From IMG/VR virus record IMGVR_UViG_3300025132_000007, positions 1-47,023 of that record: a stretch of DNA of 47,023 bases. The stretch is one strand, 5' to 3'. A program made the translations under genes and the position numbers. Of the stretch, positions 43,264 through 47,023 are shown piece after piece. Position 1 is the stretch's first letter. Each line of letters starts with the position of its first letter. The notes beneath the pieces were generated by a model. It worked only from the letters and a program-made list of their open reading frames with translations, did not search any database and was not told the DNA's origin. The DNA comes from a virus.

Positions 43264-44958
43264 TTAAACTATATCGTCATAAATAAGCTTCTTATCGAGG
43301 TAAGCTGACTTAACTTCGATACCCTTCCAATCTGCTTCTTTGCTTGTAAATATATCATTAAATGGAAACTTAATACCCATTTGTTCTGTTTTATATTTAA
43401 CAATATCTTTCTTTGAACCCGTTTGCTTAAAAGCATTTCTTAGGTTTGTTGTTGAAATAGCTAAAAGCATATTTTCTTTAATAGTGGTATTTGTATCCCA
43501 ACATAATAAGCACCATTCTTTATAAGACATTGAACCGTCAATCAGTTTTGCAAACCGATCAAGTTCTTGTATGGTGCAACGAAGCATATACTCACGTACT
43601 AAGCAATGAAAAATCTCCTGTGCTAACGCTTTAGGATCGTTATGAGAAATTTCATGTATTCTTTTTAAGTTGTAACCATACTGATGACTTCCAACAGATA
43701 TGTCTTTTAAAGAAATACCATATTCATCTTTCATAATAAACTCTACTTGTTTTTCAGTAGGTTTTCCTTTTCTATAAGTTTCATACAAGTGATCTATATA
43801 TGAATGAACTGTAGCCCTTGCAAACTTCTTTGTTTGAAGATAATATTTTGTTCTTTCAACAGTTTCCTTTGATCCCTCTTTTTTATTTGCTTTAATTTTA
43901 ACAAATACCTGACCATCTTTTAATTCACATCTGCCTACAATCTTATCTATTTCTTTAGGTTTGTTAAACAGTGCTATCATCAGTTCACATAAAGAACTAG
44001 CTCTTGACACATTATCACTCCAGTCATATCGTATATCTGCAACAACTTTTGTTTCAAGCAATCTAGTCCATAGTTCTTTCATTTTCTCGTTAGGATGATT
44101 TGTTAAAGCAAATTTTACAAAACCTATAGTACCGTCATAATCTTCTGTAAACTCTTTAAACAATTGCAATGAATCTTGTCTTTTATTTTGATAAAGAGAC
44201 TGCAATTCTTCGAATTCAGACAATCCTTGACAAAGGTCTATTAAAACATCTTTGCTTTCTTTTATTCCAACCAAGTTTTCATAACGAAGAAAACATTGAA
44301 TTCTATCATCTATACCAAAATAGTCTTTTACATAAGCAGTAAGGCTTTTTGATTTAGAAATCTTAGCAGCCCAGTTCAATGCTTCTCTTTGTATTTGCAA
44401 CGTATTTGTAGCAAACTCTTTCATATCTTTTTTATTAAACTTATCAGAATTAAAAACATAAGGTTTTAACAATTCTTTTGATAAGTTAGAAAAGTGCAAT
44501 CTTTCCTTTACGTAAGCGTGTGAATGACCAAACTTTTCACAGATTTCCTTAATAGTGCTGTCTTTTTTTATCATTTGTTTAAACGCTAGAATTTCCTCTA
44601 AGAAAGATAAATCTTCTCTTAATAGGTTTTCTTCCAACTGAAGGGTAGACAAGTCTCCATTGGGAGCTGGAGAAACAATAACTGGAACTTCTGAAGTAAT
44701 ATTATACTCATTTTCTAATTCCTGAATTGCTTTTAACCTTCTGTGCCCTGCAATAAGGTAATATTTGCCATCTACAGGATCTTTATACACATTTAATGCA
44801 CTTCTTAAACCATTGTTATTAATACTGGTTTTTAAGTTTTTAAATGAGTCTGATTTTGTATCAACGCCCTTACGAACATTGGATACAAATTCTATATTGT
44901 TACTTAATAAGAGTAAAGACTCTTCTGTTTTCGTTACTGTTTTAGTTACGTTTTTCAA
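43264..44958 (-). CDS. ParB/Spo0J-like nuclease-domain protein, long form (564 aa)
   Basis: The N-terminal ParB domain is clear: SNVRKG, INNNGLRSALNVY, IAGHRRLKAIQELE (GHRR at 71-74) and LEENLLREDLSFLEE (109-122). A helix-turn-helix follows at about 135-160 (TIKEICEKFGHSHAYVKERL). The remaining ~400 residues are an all-helical extension I cannot name, much longer than chromosomal ParB (about 280-300 aa). No ParA is encoded, so segregation is doubtful; a regulatory, nicking or CTP-switch DNA-clamp role is more likely. TTG start with AGGAG six bases upstream. Confidence 0.8.
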   Translation of the reverse strand: MKNVTKTVTKTEESLLLLSNNIEFVSNVRKGVDTKSDSFKNLKTSINNNGLRSALNVYKDPVDGKYYLIAGHRRLKAIQELENEYNITSEVPVIVSPAPNGDLSTLQLEENLLREDLSFLEEILAFKQMIKKDSTIKEICEKFGHSHAYVKERLHFSNLSKELLKPYVFNSDKFNKKDMKEFATNTLQIQREALNWAAKISKSKSLTAYVKDYFGIDDRIQCFLRYENLVGIKESKDVLIDLCQGLSEFEELQSLYQNKRQDSLQLFKEFTEDYDGTIGFVKFALTNHPNEKMKELWTRLLETKVVADIRYDWSDNVSRASSLCELMIALFNKPKEIDKIVGRCELKDGQVFVKIKANKKEGSKETVERTKYYLQTKKFARATVHSYIDHLYETYRKGKPTEKQVEFIMKDEYGISLKDISVGSHQYGYNLKRIHEISHNDPKALAQEIFHCLVREYMLRCTIQELDRFAKLIDGSMSYKEWCLLCWDTNTTIKENMLLAISTTNLRNAFKQTGSKKDIVKYKTEQMGIKFPFNDIFTSKEADWKGIEVKSAYLDKKLIYDDIV

Positions 44959-45196
44959 CTATAACTCCTTTTGTTATGGGTTTACAATACCAACATTCAC
45001 AATTAACCTCGTAGAGATGTCCATTTTCATCTGCAATGACATCGTATCCTAGACAAGGTGTATAATTGTGCAGTTGTTTAATTCGTTTTTTAATTAATTC
45101 ATCATCAGTTACAACAATACCGTATCCGTCAAAATATTCGATTAGGTTTTCTATTGTAAGATCAGATAAAGTAATGTTTAGCTCATTTATTGTCAT
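44942..45196 (-). CDS. Unknown acidic protein (84 aa)
   Basis: Start at the ATG at 45196 with AAGGA upstream, directly after a structured leader. Contains LTIENLIEYFDGYGIVVTDD and a C-terminal C.C..C cluster (YEVNCECWYCKP) that may bind zinc. Overlaps the ParB-domain gene by 17 bases. Confidence 0.6.
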   Translation of the reverse strand: MTINELNITLSDLTIENLIEYFDGYGIVVTDDELIKKRIKQLHNYTPCLGYDVIADENGHLYEVNCECWYCKPITKGVIVEKRN

Positions 45197-45218
45197 AAGC
45201 TGTTCCTTGTTAATTTGT

Positions 45219-45291
45219 GTGCTGTGTTCGTGGTGACAATTAATATCCACGTTTCGTTAGGTAGCGACCCTTATTGCCTAGTCCACAGCAC
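45219..45291 (-). ncRNA. Three-stem leader RNA element
   Basis: In the leader of the 84-aa gene, GTGCTGTG and CACAGCAC (8 bp) close a 57-base segment. Inside it are two hairpins: CGTGG/CCACG, and a shorter TAGG/CCTA. The result is a three-way junction of 73 bases ending 23 bases before the start codon. It is not a tRNA: no T-loop, and arm lengths are wrong. Candidate regulatory leader or processing signal. Confidence 0.45.
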
Positions 45292-45370
45292 TTGTATAAA
45301 AAAATTTATTAACTATGCGTACACGATTAGTGCTTTTCAGCCTAATCCACTATTTCTTCCTATTTTATAT

Positions 45371-45556
45371 TTAAAATGTTTTTAATATTTCTTTTTCCTT
45401 TACCCATTTTAATGCATCATCTAAACATTTTTTATGACCATAAGCACCATCTAAGTATTTTATTATTTTATTTCCTTTTCTAATGGTGTAACAAGATCCT
45501 TTAATATGTAATTGATACAGGGGGTAACATCTTGGTTTTCTAATATTGTAAATCAT
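45371..45556 (-). CDS. Unknown basic protein (61 aa)
   Basis: SD AGGAG eight bases before the ATG. Lys/Tyr-rich, with HIKGSCYTIRKGNKIIKYLD and ALKWVKEKEIL. No family recognised. Typical size of early host-takeover genes. Preceded by its own 156-base leader. Confidence 0.6.
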   Translation of the reverse strand: MIYNIRKPRCYPLYQLHIKGSCYTIRKGNKIIKYLDGAYGHKKCLDDALKWVKEKEILKTF

Positions 45557-45624
45557 TACACACTCCTGAAAAATATTGATTATTTTATTATTGACTGTTT
45601 TTTATATTTGAAGTGTTTGAATTG

Positions 45625-45694
45625 TAGCGATATATGGGGTGTTTTAAGACCTTAATCGCTTTAATATGGAGAGATTTAGGGGCAACTGATACAT
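45625..45694 (-). other. Two-hairpin leader of the 61-aa gene
   Basis: Read leftward, a GGGGCCAA...TTGCCCC hairpin (about 45672-45694) is followed by AGCGAT...ATCGCT (45655-45660 with 45626-45631) closing a 23-base loop that carries ACCCCATATA. The first 16 bases (45625-45640) repeat exactly at 34261-34276. No T-run follows, so a leader fold is more likely than a terminator. Confidence 0.45.
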
Positions 45695-45712
45695 TGGCCC
45701 CAGGTTTGTTAT

Positions 45713-45940
45713 TTAAGGCTTGTTAACGCCTTTTTTTAATAAATCTAAATATTTTGTATTGTTTATCAATGCAACTACAATATCTTTACTCACATAATCG
45801 GTGTTTCTTGAGTAAGGCATAAGAAAACCCTCATCATTATACACTTTACCTATGTACCAGCCAGCATTTGATTTAATAGGAGTTAATTCCGATACGTTGT
45901 TAACAAATTTAATATCTTTAATGCCTTTTAATGTTTTCAT
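45713..45940 (-). CDS. Unknown small protein (75 aa)
   Basis: Start at 45940 with AAAGGA upstream; an open frame runs further but without SD and through a structured leader. Contains SNAGWYIGKVYNDEGFLMPY, a beta-rich look, and a basic C-terminus. No family recognised. Early leftward gene. Confidence 0.6.
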   Translation of the reverse strand: MKTLKGIKDIKFVNNVSELTPIKSNAGWYIGKVYNDEGFLMPYSRNTDYVSKDIVVALINNTKYLDLLKKGVNKP

Positions 45941-46139
45941 TTTTATCCTTTTTTTGTTAATAATTTTTAGGGGCAAAGGCATAACTGCCAAAAACTTCAA
46001 TGAAGAAATATTATGCAAACTTCATTACTCTCATTGATGTTTTTTTATTCATTTATATTTTTATGCCCCAAAGTAAAATAGGGGAAGTTTCAACTGTAAG
46101 ACCAGTCATAACTCCCCCTAAGCAATAGAAAGTAAAGGA
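45941..46139 (-). other. Non-coding leader with several stems
   Basis: A 199-base gap between leftward genes. It holds a terminator-like stem (46079-46120, listed separately), then GGGGC...GCCCC enclosing AATGAAG/CTTCATT (7 bp) and a GGCA/TGCC mini-hairpin. The motif TTAGGGGCAA (+ strand) near 45966-45975 also occurs in the next leader near 45666-45675. No gene seen in it. Confidence 0.45.
46079..46120 (-). terminator. Terminator-like stem after the 49-aa gene
   Basis: Read leftward: 11-bp stem TAGGGGGAGTT/AACTTCCCCTA with one G-U pair and a 20-base loop, followed by only TTTTA. It begins 20 bases after the stop of the 49-aa gene. Probably a partial terminator. Confidence 0.5.
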
Positions 46140-46289
46140 CTACTTTCCAAATACTTGCTCTCTAGCTTTTGCCAGTGCTTGGAGAACATTCGGGAAGTTT
46201 TTCTTTGGTATTGAAACCACTACTACACTTCCTGAAGGTAAAAAATGATGAAAGAGACTTTCTTTTGATTGGGTTAATAAATAACGCAT
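46140..46289 (-). CDS. Unknown small protein (49 aa)
   Basis: Preceded by AAAAGGA at proper spacing. The product starts MRYLLTQSKESLFHHFLPSG, continues with a hydrophobic beta strand (SVVVVSIPKKNF) and ends in a helix (VLQALAKAREQVFGK). It is flanked by long leaders and hairpins, so it is expressed as its own unit. No family recognised. Confidence 0.65.
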   Translation of the reverse strand: MRYLLTQSKESLFHHFLPSGSVVVVSIPKKNFPNVLQALAKAREQVFGK

Positions 46290-46478
46290 TGTATATCCTT
46301 TTTAATGTGATTATGGTATAGCTTTGTATTCAATTCGTGTGTTTACTTCGAGGCAAACAGAAACAGCCCAAGTCGCTAAAATGGTACTGGAAACAATCCT
46401 CTTATAAGACTTTCATATAGATTCCTTTTGTTATTAATTGTGATTAGAGTGTTAAAGCGATTTTTATTTGCAGGGATT
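46290..46478 (-). other. Non-coding leader with a four-codon mini-ORF
   Basis: A gap of about 190 bases. Read leftward it contains AAAAGGA followed at normal spacing by ATG-AAA-GTC-TTA-TAA (46416-46402), a mini-ORF that could act as a leader peptide. The element TTAAAGCGAT at 46452-46461 recurs in inverted orientation at 45655-45664. No real gene seen. Confidence 0.4.
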
Positions 46479-46510
46479 AAAAAAGGGGAGTACTATGACT
46501 CCCCCTTAAT
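46479..46510 (-). terminator. Intrinsic terminator after the 134-aa gene
   Basis: Read leftward: AAGGGGGAGT, loop CATAGT, ACTCCCC, then TTTTTT. It starts about ten bases after the stop codon of the first leftward gene. Clear rho-independent form, so most early transcripts would end here and the downstream genes need read-through or their own promoters. Confidence 0.85.
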
Positions 46511-46520
46511 CTGATCGCTC

Positions 46521-46925
46521 TTATCGAACGAGACCATTAGCTGGCTTGATCTTCTGTCCAGCAAGACGCTTGAAGAAACTACCTGCAGTGATCTTACGAG
46601 ATGGGTCTCGTTGGATGAAGAATGACGTTCCCTTGACCACTTCACCAGTTTTCTTACTCACGTACTGGTAAGAACTACTATCAGCCTCACCACGCCACTC
46701 TAACTGGGAACGATATTCTTCCATTCTCTGGAGAATGGCTGGCTGATCAGCTTTATCGCAATCATCCACGAATACGGAAATCTGTGAAGAATCTTCGATG
46801 ATCTGATTCGCTTCAGAGTCAGACATATCTTCCAGAGGCTTTTCGGCAAGTACCTTGTCGAAAGACTGTGTGCGAGAGTTATAGGATGAGAACTTTAAGA
46901 CTAGCTTGTCTAGGTTTATATTCAT
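46521..46925 (-). CDS. First leftward gene: GC-rich protein of unknown function (134 aa)
   Basis: Start at the ATG at 46925 with AAAGGA upstream. An acidic N-terminal half (AEKPLEDMSDSEANQIIEDS, then VFVDDCDKADQ) is followed by a basic, Lys/Arg-rich C-terminus (FFIQRDPSRKITAGSFFKRL). No family recognised. Two sample lines of the gene are 48-50% G+C, against about one third in neighbours, and codons are C- or G-ended far more often. That suggests recent acquisition or selection for very high expression. A strong terminator follows and a long structured leader precedes it. Confidence 0.7.
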   Translation of the reverse strand: MNINLDKLVLKFSSYNSRTQSFDKVLAEKPLEDMSDSEANQIIEDSSQISVFVDDCDKADQPAILQRMEEYRSQLEWRGEADSSSYQYVSKKTGEVVKGTSFFIQRDPSRKITAGSFFKRLAGQKIKPANGLVR

Positions 46926-47023
46926 AAGGTTGTCCTTTATGTTATGATTAAAAAATTGAACCGGGGCGCAACAAGGGCTGAGGTACAGGCTGTACACCTT
47001 TTTTCAACGAAAAGTATAGGGTA
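46925..47023. repeat. Terminal direct repeat, copy 2
   Basis: Exact copy of positions 1-99. It begins at the first base of the start codon of the leftward 134-aa gene (46925), so the gene itself is present once and only its leader is duplicated by the linear representation. Confidence 0.9.

Noticed and set aside
43264-44958. Plasmid-type ParAB partition system
   Set aside because: Only a ParB-domain protein is present. No ParA ATPase or repeated parS-like site was found, and the phage has an integrase.
45219-45291. A second tRNA gene of 73 bases
   Set aside because: The closing stem has the right size, but there is no T-loop, no proper anticodon arm, and the hairpin loops are too long.
45852-46037. 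61-codon + strand frame opposite the 75-aa gene
   Set aside because: Antisense to a gene with a good SD site, and no SD of its own.

Overview
The window is a complete, circularly assembled genome of a temperate, podovirus-like tailed phage. Its first 99 bases (1-99) recur exactly as its last 99 (46925-47023), so the circular unit is 46,924 bp. The DNA is AT-rich (about one third G+C in the stretches I counted), uses the standard code, and uses Shine-Dalgarno (SD) sites with ATG, GTG and TTG starts. Gene types and layout resemble uncultured marine podovirus-like phages. The host cannot be named from the sequence; the best handle is an intact tRNA-Gly(GCC) next to the integrase.

Rightward half (about 214-31644, + strand): virion genes in P22-like order. 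These are small and large terminase subunits, portal, scaffold, an HK97-fold capsid protein of the SU10 type, a decoration-like protein, connectors, a spike-base protein, a LamG-bearing fibre, a lysis region of several one-TM/coiled-coil proteins ending in an endolysin, a metallophosphoesterase, an 1120-aa tail protein, two ejection-type proteins, a giant 2995-aa protein, a 521-aa protein and a small basic protein. The giant protein is the most notable gene. It contains what look like both catalytic barrels of a two-barrel RNA polymerase: a DGYG...KGG segment, and an RVP...DVDGD segment. It may be a virion RNA polymerase ejected with the DNA, by analogy with crAss-like phages.

Integration module (31645-32825): an intact tRNA-Gly flanked by two pairs of TTGCCAA heptamers, each pair spaced 11 bp, followed by a tyrosine integrase. 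This looks like an attP with arm-type sites on both sides of a core in the tRNA.

Leftward half (32827-46925, - strand): early and replication genes in long overlapping runs. Recognisable products are a Hjc-like Holliday junction resolvase, an AEP primase-SF4 helicase fusion, a possible ssDNA-binding protein, a Sak3/DUF1071-type annealing protein, a DUF932 protein and a ParB-domain protein. Many small unknown genes surround them. A helix-turn-helix repressor (42410-43213, + strand) is divergent from the leftward operon, with a perfect palindromic operator between them. The first leftward genes (44942-46925) are separated by long structured leaders and hairpin terminators, and the very first (134 aa) is clearly richer in G+C than its neighbours.

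The two transcription arms diverge from about 412-523, which holds 12-bp phased CTGTATA repeats, a 19-bp palindrome and a leftward sigma70-like promoter. Inferred programme: the repressor and integrase maintain lysogeny; on induction or infection the leftward genes replicate and recombine DNA; the rightward operon then builds virions and lyses the cell.
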